NCBI GenBank assembly: GCA_945859605.1
Contig: OX243822.1
Coordinates: 7,742,856 to 7,806,855, forward strand
Source of the DNA: Lumbricus rubellus
Taxonomy: Eukaryota; Annelida; Clitellata; Crassiclitellata; Lumbricidae
DNA: 64,000 nt
Reading direction: 5' to 3'
This document shows, piece by piece, positions 56,201 to 64,000 of this stretch (the first letter of the stretch is position 1; each line of letters opens with the position of its first letter). The position numbers and the translations under genes are program-made. Below the pieces are notes generated by a model. That model saw only the letters and a list, made by a program, of their open reading frames with translations. It was not told the DNA's origin and searched no databases.

Positions 56201-59200
56201 TGAGTTGCGTTCTGCCAGAGTAACAACAGAATGAAGAGAATTCTGAACGACATACCAATGCCACGCAGAGCAGACTAAATCACCAACAGCAACAACAGTT
56301 TAAAAATAAGCTAAAGTCAATTACTATTAAAAATCAGACAGCCAAAGTAATCCACGGTCTTTTTAGTTTTCCTTTTCGATGAATTTGCCTAACACATCAT
56401 GGCTTCATTTCCAGAATTCCACAACACCACCGACTAAAAGCGAACGCACACAAATGACAAAATGAACGAACGTGGAATTCGTCGGCACAAATATTTTAAG
56501 ATACTTATATTTTAAGATACTTTAATTTTAAGATACTTATATTTCAAGATACTTATATTTCAAGATACTTATATTTTAAGATACTTATATTTTAAGATAC
56601 CTATATTTTAACATACTTATATTTTAACATACTTATATTTTAACATACTTATATTCTAACATACTTATATTTTATCATACTTATATTTTTATTCTAACAT
56701 ACTTATATTTTAACATACTTATATTATAAGAGACTTACCCGCTTCCACCGATGCTGCAGTTTCTTCCGTTTTCGGCTTCTTCTTTTCAGCTGGAAAGACA
56801 AAAACCACCTTAGAATTAAAAAAAGAAGTAATCCATCTGCTGAGACTTGGAAAAGACAGGGCTCGCTATTCCCTTTCAGATAAGGGAAAGAGTATTTTGA
56901 TCAGGAAGCCAGTGTATCAGTTAACAAATAGGAGGCAGCAGTGTAAGTACTATACAGCGCTGCTGCTACTAATGGAGAGCCCACAATTTTAAGTCTTTAA
57001 AAAATGTTAGACAAGAGAGGTCAGACAAAGCCTGCTCACATTCTTCCGCTGCTGCTGCCGTCTCCTCTTCCTTCATTTTGTTCCACATGATCGGAGAGAT
57101 CTGCTTCCGCTTCCGACTTCCCTCATCCGCCGACAAATCTAAACATGGAAAATTTAAAATGTCTTCGCACACCGAAAACCAGAAATTTAAAATGTCTTCA
57201 AACACCGAAAACCAGAAATTTAAAATGTCTTCACACACCGAAAACCAGAAATTTAAAATGTCTTCACACACCGAAAACCAGAAATTTAAAATGTCTTCAC
57301 ACATTGAAAACCATTAGGGTAATGGTAAACACCCATGTCAATAAAAGCAACAGTAATAATATTAACAAAAAAAAGAAAACGATGATGATTCTCATGTAGC
57401 AATCCAACACAACCAAAGCCAAAGGAAAGCGTATGTACAGCACAAGAGTTCAACCAATCAGATCTAACCAAATCACAATTCATGTATATGTTAATTTTTT
57501 AAAATAAACATATTATTTTTAACAAGTTGTTTACCATCAGCAGCTGACGTTTTATCTTTCTCTGGCGTCTCACACTTGACCGCATCACTACCACCAGCCT
57601 CCGCAGCAGCAGTTGACTCTTCGACAGCTTCAGTTTTAACGACAACAATGACGCCATCTGGTGACTCGGACTTTATGACAGTTGTCTCCGGGAACAGTTC
57701 CTCTGGCATGATTCGCGTCGCTGAAACAATTAGTTTTTCAACAATAGTAAAGAAATAATAGTAAACAGAAATAAAAGTGACCAACCAGAAACAATAATAT
57801 AATAATAAACTACAGAAAAACTAAATATCAAACAATAAAGATCAAAGCATACATACTAAATATGTGAAGCACATTGGTGTACTGTAGGAGTATGCTCGTG
57901 GCCTAGGAGCCGGCAGGTAGCGGGTTCAAATCCATCTCAAGCTGCTGCATATATGGACCCTGAGCAAGTCCTTCACTTGCAACTGCTCATGCGCTTCGGC
58001 GTGACACTCCAATTCCAAGTCCACGCAGTAGTCTGGAGCGCCCCTGAGCAGTATCTTGAAGGGGGTGCTATAACAAGTGCTCCTACATACATAAATAATA
58101 CGAACAAAAGCGAACAATAGAAAACAATAGTTAACCCTTTAATACCAAGATGGTAGAAAATGGTATGGAAAATCCTATACCCTACGGCATTAACCCATTC
58201 CCGCCGGAATTGTTCCGATACCTATTGGGTTAATCGGGTCACCCGCGACCCGATCCGGCGGGAAAGGGTTAAGCGCTGTTCTTACGGCTCGACTGTTCGT
58301 CTTTTTTCAAGTCGTCCACTTCGTCGTCCTCGGCTGCGGTCGTCGGTTGTGGTACGATGGACTCTGGAATCTCGTCGTCGATTTCTTCCGTAGGTTGCCA
58401 TAGCAACTGTTCGAAGAGAGATTCGTCCATCTTCTCGGCGCTCGCAGAGTTTGGCGCATCACCTGGCGCAGAGTAACATACGTGTGTAAAATTTACCCTT
58501 CAAGGTTACTACTCAGGAGTGCTCCCGACCTAACCATGCGTGCGTACCTCGATAGTCTTGCAGTGCCTCTGCGTCAGAACCCTAAAGGAGGCATTGTTTA
58601 GCACTGCTTTAAATGGCAGTCTCAACTTTAAATTGAACTATTACAGAAAACACTCAGATAAGATTAGGAATATTCTTCAATTGATCAATTGCTATCCGCA
58701 TTTTCGTGTACAGACATGTTGTAATCAGCGTACATCATCTATAGGGATAATAAAACCAAATGTTTTGAAATAACCCATAATCCTAAATTGAACATAAGAT
58801 GCTAGGTTGCATTATTGGCCGAATGCAGCACGAAAGCAGACCTAGGACAATAAGGTAAAGCTCATCACAAATTACGTAGCAATGCTGATTAGCATCACCT
58901 GAAGATTGACAATAAACAAGACTTCATTAGCTTAGACTTTCACCTACCGTCTTGTTTGCTGGCGGGTTCATTGTCAATATCATGCAAGCCATCCATCGTC
59001 AAAATTTCATCCAGCAAATCTGAAAAAGCATTTCACCACTAGAAGAAAAATCACTATTTGTCTGCTGCAACCAAGATTCAACCACAAATCAAATTGTTTT
59101 CACCAGCTGATCATTATAGCTGCCACAGATTGGAAAAAAGAGCGTTTCTACCTAAATGCCTATAACAGACTAAAAGTTCAAAGTAGTGACTTGTACCTGG

Positions 59201-59659
59201 TTAACATTGGATTTTCAAAAATTCATAACAAATTCCAGGGGCGTTTCCCAAAATCGGGAATATGTGCGTTTGCATGCATTCGGTGCCATGTATGACCATG
59301 TAAAATTTGGTGACATTTGGAGCGTGGTCAAAGTAGTGACTTGTACCAAAGTGAGTGAGTATGATTCCGTGCAATTTGTAACATACATCGCGCCGGTGAC
59401 TTAGGCACAAGGCCTCAATGTCGATGTGCCATTAGACTCAAAAGGACAGCATCGCCAATGAAGCACAATTATAGTGTGATAGCAGCGCCTAAAATCCTAT
59501 AAGATCTGTCTAATTAGGCGCCATATTCTACGATCAACAGAGCGCGAGTTTGGACTTTAGAGGCCAGACAAATCGGGTGGGTCGAAGTTCGCATTTGCAA
59601 TCCTTCAGAAACAAGCAACTCATCATCTTACCTTTATCGTCCGTATGGTTATCTGCCAT
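39839..59659 (-). CDS. YTHDC1: YTH-domain m6A reader, YTHDC1 type, 17 coding exons
   Basis: YTHDC1 is a nuclear protein that binds N6-methyladenosine in RNA and affects splicing and export. Exons in order: 59632-59659, 58948-59019, 58286-58462, 57535-57720, 57040-57138, 56739-56789, 56063-56211, 55298-55352, 54710-54827, 54319-54403, 53510-53730, 48778-48842, 48020-48047, 46423-46468, 45653-45724, 43058-43210, 39839-39943. They sum to 1710 nt, 569 residues plus TGA, with no phase conflict. The N-terminus is acidic. The YTH domain spans about residues 208-370, with [19 protein letters not shown], cage tryptophans W239 ([11 protein letters not shown]) and W290 (VRWVLPPGL), [31 protein letters not shown] and [13 protein letters not shown]. 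Downstream come a Gly/Ala/Ser stretch, an RS/RE-like part, [20 protein letters not shown] (matching human GVRRDVFLNGSYNDYVREF), a Tyr/Pro/His-rich part and an [18 protein letters not shown] end. It is shorter than human (727) mainly in charged regions. The small exons 13 and 14 are the least secure, but phase requires them. Confidence 0.95.
40150..40335 (-). mobile_element. SINE family A, minus copy, YTHDC1 intron 16
   Basis: Reverse orientation: GAAGCGCTCTCG (tail), CAATTGCGAGTGAAGGACTT (body), GGATTCGAACC (box B). Confidence 0.78.
41537..42672. repeat. 86-bp tandem repeat, about 13 units, YTHDC1 intron 16
   Basis: Units contain ACCATTGCAATGTGGAAATT and TTTTGTTAAGATGACACCTT. Two subtypes (GTGCAGGTA..AATGCTACC and GTACAGCTA..ATTGGTACC) alternate partly as a three-unit higher-order pattern. 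The first units are degraded. One unit carries an extra GGCCTA. Confidence 0.95.
43790..43965 (-). mobile_element. tRNA-derived SINE, family C
   Basis: On minus, TGATTGGTTAGAGTGGTC (box A) and CAGGGTTCGATCC (box B) are clearly tRNA-like; the 3' part ends ..GTGTCAGCTGATACTATATAAGG. Related copies are at 44523-44625 and 45052-45215. Confidence 0.75.
44523..44625 (-). mobile_element. SINE family C, 3' part only
   Basis: Shares CCTTATATAGTATCGGCTAA and TTTTAAAGGTGTCTAACT (plus strand) with the other family C copies. The tRNA head is missing. Confidence 0.6.
44634..44836 (-). mobile_element. SINE family A, minus copy, YTHDC1 intron 15
   Basis: Reverse tail TATAGCGCCCCTTCAAGG, body CAATTGTGAGTGAAG, box B GGATTCGAACC and head ACTACACTACACC. 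Confidence 0.82.
45052..45215 (-). mobile_element. SINE family C, diverged
   Basis: Shares CTTATATAGAGTTGTTTGACACC and TTTAAAGGTGTCTAAC (plus strand) with 43790-43965 and 44523-44625. Confidence 0.65.
45272..45503 (+). mobile_element. SINE family A in YTHDC1 intron 15
   Basis: GTGGGGCGTGGTGGTGTAG head, box B GGTTCGAATCC and the family tail. A small AGCAATGAGCAA duplication is visible in the body. Confidence 0.85.
45545..45616. repeat. (ATT)n near YTHDC1 exon 15 donor
   Basis: ATT runs with two ACC breaks, ending 36 bp from the donor of exon 15. Confidence 0.95.
48600..48755 (+). mobile_element. SINE family A, 5' truncated, next to YTHDC1 exon 12
   Basis: Body CTTGGGCAAGTCCTTCACT and tail GGGAGCGCCTCCAAGTAG..GGGGCGCTACAACAA. 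It ends about 20 bp from the exon 12 splice donor (48778). Confidence 0.75.
49709..49915 (+). mobile_element. LINE 3' fragment in YTHDC1 intron 11
   Basis: Third copy of the GAATTTTTAGAACTGCACAA family, near identical to 39110-39310. Confidence 0.7.
50432..50705. mobile_element. hAT-type MITE in YTHDC1 intron 11
   Basis: Imperfect ends CAGGGCCGGATCAAG and CTTAAACCAGCTCTG are flanked by an exact 8-bp duplication TATCAGTT (50424-50431, 50706-50713). It holds two copies of the GACGACCTTTTTT..TCATTTGGTTGAAAT module also seen in 13353-13811 and 60821-61314. Confidence 0.85.
51440..51865 (-). mobile_element. Old LINE-like repeat with a 136-codon open frame
   Basis: Starts with the reverse tail motif TATAAAGCGCCGCTTGCAG. 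The open frame (51452-51862) holds [12 protein letters not shown], like the WNxLP region of other LINE 3' ends. No host protein family was recognised. Confidence 0.45.
53855..54170. repeat. AAGTTAACTTGTTTACTTC repeats upstream of YTHDC1 exon 11
   Basis: Twelve or more units of about 20-28 bp, starting some 130 bp from the exon 11 acceptor. Confidence 0.88.
55608..56073 (-). repeat. 21-bp minisatellite built from YTHDC1 exon 7 end plus 5' splice site
   Basis: On the sense strand each unit reads like GGTCAGGCGTTTCGG followed by GTGAGT, GTAAGC or GTAATT. Twenty-two units carry GT at the same place. The first unit is the true end of exon 7 and its donor. Units 1-11 are exactly 21 bp apart and free of stops. 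Confidence 0.96.
56490..56735. repeat. 16-bp repeat after YTHDC1 exon 6 donor
   Basis: Sense-strand units AAAATATAAGTATGTT or ..GTATCTT, about 14 copies, start 4 bp beyond the donor (56737-56738). Each has a GTATGT or GTATCT. Confidence 0.93.
57146..57312. repeat. 33-bp repeat before YTHDC1 exon 5 acceptor
   Basis: Five units (CACACCGAAAACCAGAAATT plus TAAAATGTCTT on plus) end 8 bp from the acceptor. On the sense strand they are open and in frame with exon 5, each reading [11 protein letters not shown]. Confidence 0.93.
57862..58092 (+). mobile_element. SINE family A, diverged, YTHDC1 intron 3
   Basis: CATTGGTGTACTGTAGGAG head, GGGTTCAAATCC box B, tail AACAAGTGCTCCTACATAC. Confidence 0.78.
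58131..58272. mobile_element. Possible TTAA-flanked MITE next to YTHDC1 exon 3 donor
   Basis: TTAACCCTTT at the left and AAAGGGTTAA at the right are inverted and begin and end with TTAA, as in piggyBac-type elements. An inner inverted pair CCCGCCGGA/TCCGGCGGG also exists. The right TTAA ends 13 bp before the splice donor of exon 3 on plus coordinates. The ends are short, so the call is tentative. Confidence 0.4.
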
Positions 59660-60820
59660 GATGATAGATACGGATAAATTTCACCCGATGGGACAGCTAT
59701 TTTTTTATTCCCGAACGCTAAATCCGATAATTTTAAACAGAACTCTACAATAAATGGCGATGAAGAACAAATAGCTGCAAGACCCGGATGAGACAATCAC
59801 ACGCTGAACGGACAATGCGATTTGTGTGGCGCGTTTATATTTATGCTTTGTCCGATCGTTCTGTAAAATCCATAAAGATAATATCAAATTTAATTCAAAT
59901 CAAAATAAATTTATTGATCCACGTAATACAAAGCGCCGCCACTGATTGATAGGGCAATTCCTATATTAGTCGATTGAAAACAAGACAGGAAAATGCTACC
60001 ATTAATTCAAGCAAAATATTTATTTATGTTGCATAGCTAGCTATGGCTATAGGGCCTAGGCCTATACACTGAACTTATACATAAAACCTTTGTAAAATTA
60101 GTTATATGTAACATGCTGCGTTCTGCCAGGTTGAAGTGTTGACTAAACGAAAATTGATTGATTGATTGATTGATTGACTGACTGATTGGTCCCGTTATAG
60201 TAGGCTAGTCATGTTCCAAGTAGGCTAGGGCCTATGTGAAGGGAATTCCTTTATCGAAACGGCAGCTCTGGCTTTTGCGGACTTGATTTGGTATAGCGCC
60301 GGTGTTTTATCTGGTCTCCCTTACGTGGCTTTTGCGGGCGCTGAGAAATTCTCGAAGATTTACATTACATTTCCATAATCAGTGATAAAATCTAAAAATT
60401 ATTAACTTTTTCTAAAGATCAATTTGAATTTTGTCAGTGCTGTTACTTAGTAACAGTCTAAAATTTGAGGCAAAGTGGACACGAAAGCTAACGACAGTAA
60501 CAGCTGTTCTTAGTATGTTCTGAAATGTAGGATATAATCAGATATTAGAGTCTTTAGTCTAAAGACTGATATCTTTGATATAATTATGTTTACTTTTGCT
60601 TGAATAAGTAATTATCTCCCAACGTCTATTGCTAGGCTACTTTACGTATTAAAGTAGCAAAATTCACAGGCAACAAGACGTTTTGTGTGAATATAAACTA
60701 ATAAGACCCCAACTGGCTAAAACAATAATTATTGTTAGCGAGTATGCCTAGTATGCACTGTGTTGTCAAATATGCTCCGAATAAATCCTGAGCACGCTCG
60801 AAGCAGAATTGAGTCAGTTC
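59660..60820. other. YTHDC1-HYPK intergenic region
   Basis: YTHDC1 5' flank, a (TTGA)n run near 60155-60185 and two TAGGCCTA-type motifs near 60057 and 60226. No exon was seen. Confidence 0.5.
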
Positions 60821-61314
60821 CAGCGTTGCCACTCCTTGGGTTTTTTCACAAGATCTTGGGTTTTTCGATCCGAACTTGGGAAATGGGGTTTTTTCGGGAG
60901 GAACTTGGGTTTTTTGCTTGGGTTTTTCTCGACCAAAAAATCTTGGGTTTTTCGATCCGAACTTGGGTTTTTTGGGAAGAACTTGGGTTTTTTGCTGGTT
61001 TTTTGGTGGAAAATCGTGAAATTGTGGACATTTTGGAAAGATTTGGACCGGATGACTAAAAAATAGGTCATCAGAATTTTTCGGGCAGGAAATTGGAAGA
61101 TTTTTTGGTCCGGACGACTAAAAAAAATAAGGTCATCAGAATTTTCGGACGGGAAATTGAAAGCTTTTTTGGTCCGGATGACTAAAATAATTAGGTCATC
61201 AGAAGTTTTGGACGGAAATTGTTGACATTTTCGAAGATTTGGGTAACTTGGGTTTCCTTGGGTTTTTTCGACCCTCCAACTTGGGTTTTTTAATTTTTTA
61301 GAGTGGCAACGCTG
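60821..61314. mobile_element. hAT-type MITE at the HYPK promoter
   Basis: Perfect ends CAGCGTTGCCACTC/GAGTGGCAACGCTG are flanked by an exact 8-bp duplication GTCAGTTC (60813-60820, 61315-61322). The inside repeats AACTTGGGTTTTTT and, reversed, the GGTCATCAGAA..TTTTTAGTC module. HYPK ATG is 39 bp past the right duplication. Confidence 0.93.
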
Positions 61315-61361
61315 GTCAGTTCACTAGCGCTTGTTGTCCGAGCACGATCGTGGTTGAAAAG

Positions 61362-62769
61362 ATGGCCGCCGAAGACGAAAATGTTGATATTGAAGATGAT
61401 CACGCCGAAGATCCGACTGTTAAAAAGGCGGCGAAGCATGATTCGATGAGAGCTGCCGACCTCGAAAAAGTTACAGACTATGTGGAGGAAGCAGAAATCT
61501 TAACGCAGAACATCGGCGACGTGAGTGGCGTTATAAACTCTCCTATTATCGCTATGTTCGAGATGAAGCATGTTGGCAACAAAAAGAGAGACTATAATAG
61601 CATACCGGTTTTGGCCTTATAAATGGATAATACTGCATTATTATCAACCAGTAGTTTCATACCACACTATAAAACATTTGTCTACATGTGAGAATTTGTT
61701 AACCTCTGATGTACTGTGTATTTTATATAGCGCATTGATAGTTCACAAATTTTCTGATGCACTCTTACAGTTCGTAAAACTATCACTGAAATTGACAGCA
61801 CTTTTTATTATGTACCCCAAAACTCGATCCTACTACTCGAATCTGGTAGTAAGGCGAGTTTCAGTTCTAATGGTATACCCAGTCCCTGGTTTTGTGATTT
61901 TAAGGAATTATTGATTGTAGATTGATTCATTCATGGCGCTTACCTGGGTAAAATTTAAATTGAGGTATCATGAGGTGATCACCATTTTAAAGCAATTTGG
62001 CCACCCCGTATATGGATAGAATAGAGCACCGTTTGTAAGCAGTAATCCATCCTATGAGAGTTGAGCAAATTAAAAATTACTTATTGATTGTAATATTGGC
62101 CGGATCACGTGATTGAGGCAATTCGATCGATTGATTAAAAGTTTGATCTGTTACAGGCGATGAAGGTGGTAAGCGATCGTCAGGAGAGAGATGCAGACGA
62201 AAAGAAGCTGAAAGAAACGGAACTTTTGCGAATTAAAGTGAACAAGGAAGACGTCGACCTCATAGTAAGTCCACTCAACCTTCCATTCGGCAGATGGCAT
62301 TGGTAAATTGAGCTGTATGAATAGATAGGCGCCTAGCGTGGCTGCCAAGAGTTAACTTTGAATACTGTAATAACTTGTGTTCATTGCTGATTGCAATCTT
62401 ACAGCGTTGTGTCGTTTTGAAATTAAATTAAGATTATTATTATTATCAGCGCAAGATCACTCTCGTACACATTCTATAAGCATTTGAAAACTGTTCTTTT
62501 TGGCCATGCTGGAGTAAGAGCACCTCTGAGTAGTTTACTTGAAGAGGTGCTTTATAAATACTTGAATGAATATGCTTATATTAATTTTTATGTAGCTTTA
62601 GTATGGTGTAACCATATGTTTATAAAGTGTCCTTGTCACAACCTGGTCAAAAGGTAATTTTCATTTTTTGTAGGTAAATGAGATGGAGATTTCGCGGACG
62701 CAGGCCGAGCGAATGTTACGAGAAAACCGCGGGAACGTTTTTGACGTTCTCGTTTCCCTCACCAACTGA
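61362..62769 (+). CDS. HYPK: Huntingtin-interacting protein K homologue (NatA-associated)
   Basis: HYPK is a small ribosome-associated regulator of the NatA N-terminal acetyltransferase with chaperone activity. Exons: 61362-61520, 62157-62264, 62674-62769, all phase 0, giving 120 residues; human HYPK is about 121-129. The N-terminus is acidic (MAAEDENVDIEDDHAEDPTV). The conserved helix part is KHDSMRAADLEKVTDYVEE. Exon 2 is Lys/Glu rich (DRQERDADEKKLKETELLRI, then KVNKEDVDLI). The C-terminal UBA-like part is EMEISRTQAERMLRENRGN to VLVSLTN. ATG at 61362 was chosen over an upstream in-frame GTG. A hAT-type MITE and its target duplication end 39 bp before the ATG, so promoter and 5'UTR lie in or next to the transposon. 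An ATTAAA at 63280 is a possible polyadenylation signal. Divergent from YTHDC1, 1.7 kb apart. Confidence 0.96.
62450..62575 (+). mobile_element. LINE 3' tail in HYPK intron 2
   Basis: CATTCTATAAGCATTTGAAA and AGCACCTCTGAGTAGTTTAC..TATAAATACTTGAATGAAT match the tail at 9700-9890. Confidence 0.65.
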
Positions 62770-64000
62770 TCGAGTGCCTTCTTTAACTCCGGAGCTATTC
62801 CTTTTTCTCATTTTCACAGATTGTTTGCAAACTTACATATTATAAAATAGCATCTATTCCTGTTAATTGTTTCGTTTCCTCCTAGTGGTGAGATGCATTT
62901 ACTTTGCACAGACCTGGCAAAGATGCTACCGGGCTTCATGATATCGCCTGCTGTGCTAATTAACTGTGAAATACAATTGATAGAAAACATGTTTACAATG
63001 CGTAGCAAAGTTGTTTTCTGTTAATTGCAAGACAATAGTCAGCATCTGTAAGACAATAGTTAGCACCTGTAAGACATTAATAGCATCTGTAAAAAAATAG
63101 TCAGTGTCTGTAAGAGCTCATTGTCACAGACTGTAATGATGCTCCAGTCAGTTCTGTTAAGGGCACATCCATATATTACGTATGCAAAAAATCGGAATCT
63201 GCTTTCTGCTGCGTGAGGACTTACGAGAAAGGAAAGGTTTGTGTGAAAGAAACACAAGTTCCTGAATTCTGGATTTTATATTAAATATGTTTGAATACTA
63301 CCACAACTGTCTTAGTATTTTGTTTAAATTGTAATCGAGCCTGAGATGCATACTAAAGGGTGATACTATAATGATGCTAATCTAGCCTCAAATTTCTAAT
63401 TAAAAGGAGTTACTATAAATGCCTGAAATTATACCTCATCCTTGTTGAAAAATAGCGGGGTTAATTTTATACGAAACTGCACAAACATACATCGCACACA
63501 ACATGTGTCTGAAAAATGGTTGTCAAGAATGCATCCAAAGCAAAGACAGGAGTCCATCATAGAACAACGCAGAGATAAGTGTCAGTAAAAAAGGGCACCA
63601 CGACCAAGTACGTTGGCAGTATCTGTACAACACATTAAATGTGGCTACCACACAGTGAACTGCTGCAGTAACAAGAAACAAATGTTCAAACACACACAAC
63701 AATACTTAGAACATTTTAATAACACAAAATTTCAATTTACGAACTTGCCATAACCCAGAAGTATCCAAATTGGTCCGTGGACCAAGTGGAGTCCATGAAA
63801 GATACGACAGGGTTCATGAAAGCGGTCTGAAAATGTTACTTTCCTAAAATTTTAAATTAATTTTAACACATCCTATTGCTGCACACATTGAAAAATCAAT
63901 GACAGTCATGAAAGTCTTAAGAATAAAGGTGCAACAAATATTCCAAGATTGACGCTGACTGTTATATCAGCTATGCTCTGTGGCTCTATATAAATACCCT
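62770..64000. other. HYPK 3'UTR and right flank
   Basis: AT-rich, with short GTAAGACAATAGT repeats at 63027-63115 and an ATTAAA at 63280. TTGGTCCGTGGACC near 63775 resembles the inside of the MITE at 1282-1676. No further gene was recognised. Confidence 0.5.

Noticed and set aside
60760..61071. Plus and minus frames of 85-99 codons before HYPK
   Set aside because: They lie inside the hAT-type MITE and reflect its AACTTGGGTTTTTT repeats.

Overview
The window is eukaryotic, intron-rich and full of repeats. It looks like an invertebrate deuterostome, possibly an echinoderm or hemichordate. That guess rests on the gene set, the tRNA-derived SINEs and the abundance of the octamer TAGGCCTA; I could not run a taxonomic search. 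There are no bacterial or organellar features. Coding DNA is only a few percent of the window. I rebuilt five conserved genes exon by exon, using GT/AG boundaries, continuous phase and family similarity.

Layout: repeat-rich flank (1-4.4 kb); MRPL39 (minus, 11.1-4.4 kb); intergenic DNA with a hAT-type MITE; IMP4 (minus, about 21.5-14.0 kb); a young LINE with an intact reverse-transcriptase ORF (minus) joined head to head to an inverted copy of its own 3' end (22.2-25.0 kb); an intergenic patch with a perfect 40-bp palindrome and a cluster of ATACGAC motifs (25.2-25.6 kb); CBFB (minus, 37.6-26.4 kb); YTHDC1 (minus, 17 coding exons, 59.7-39.8 kb); HYPK (plus, 61.4-62.8 kb), divergent from YTHDC1 with a hAT MITE just upstream of its start codon.

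The genes are housekeeping or regulatory: mitochondrial translation (MRPL39), small-subunit rRNA processing (IMP4), the Runx partner CBF-beta, a nuclear m6A reader (YTHDC1) and the NatA-associated chaperone HYPK. Nothing suggests an operon-like pathway.

The unexplained signal is in the repeats. (1) Intron 7 of YTHDC1 begins with about 22 tandem copies of a 21-bp unit made from the exon end plus its own 5' splice site. The first eleven copies keep the reading frame, so alternative donors would add 7-residue repeats inside the YTH domain. (2) Tandem arrays lie against splice sites in four of the five genes. (3) In two independent pairs of near-identical copies, one copy has gained exactly GGCCTA at a TA, giving TAGGCCTA, an octamer seen about 28 times in the window. 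(4) At least nine hAT-type non-autonomous elements with 8-bp target duplications are present, two of them nested, and several with different ends share one internal module.
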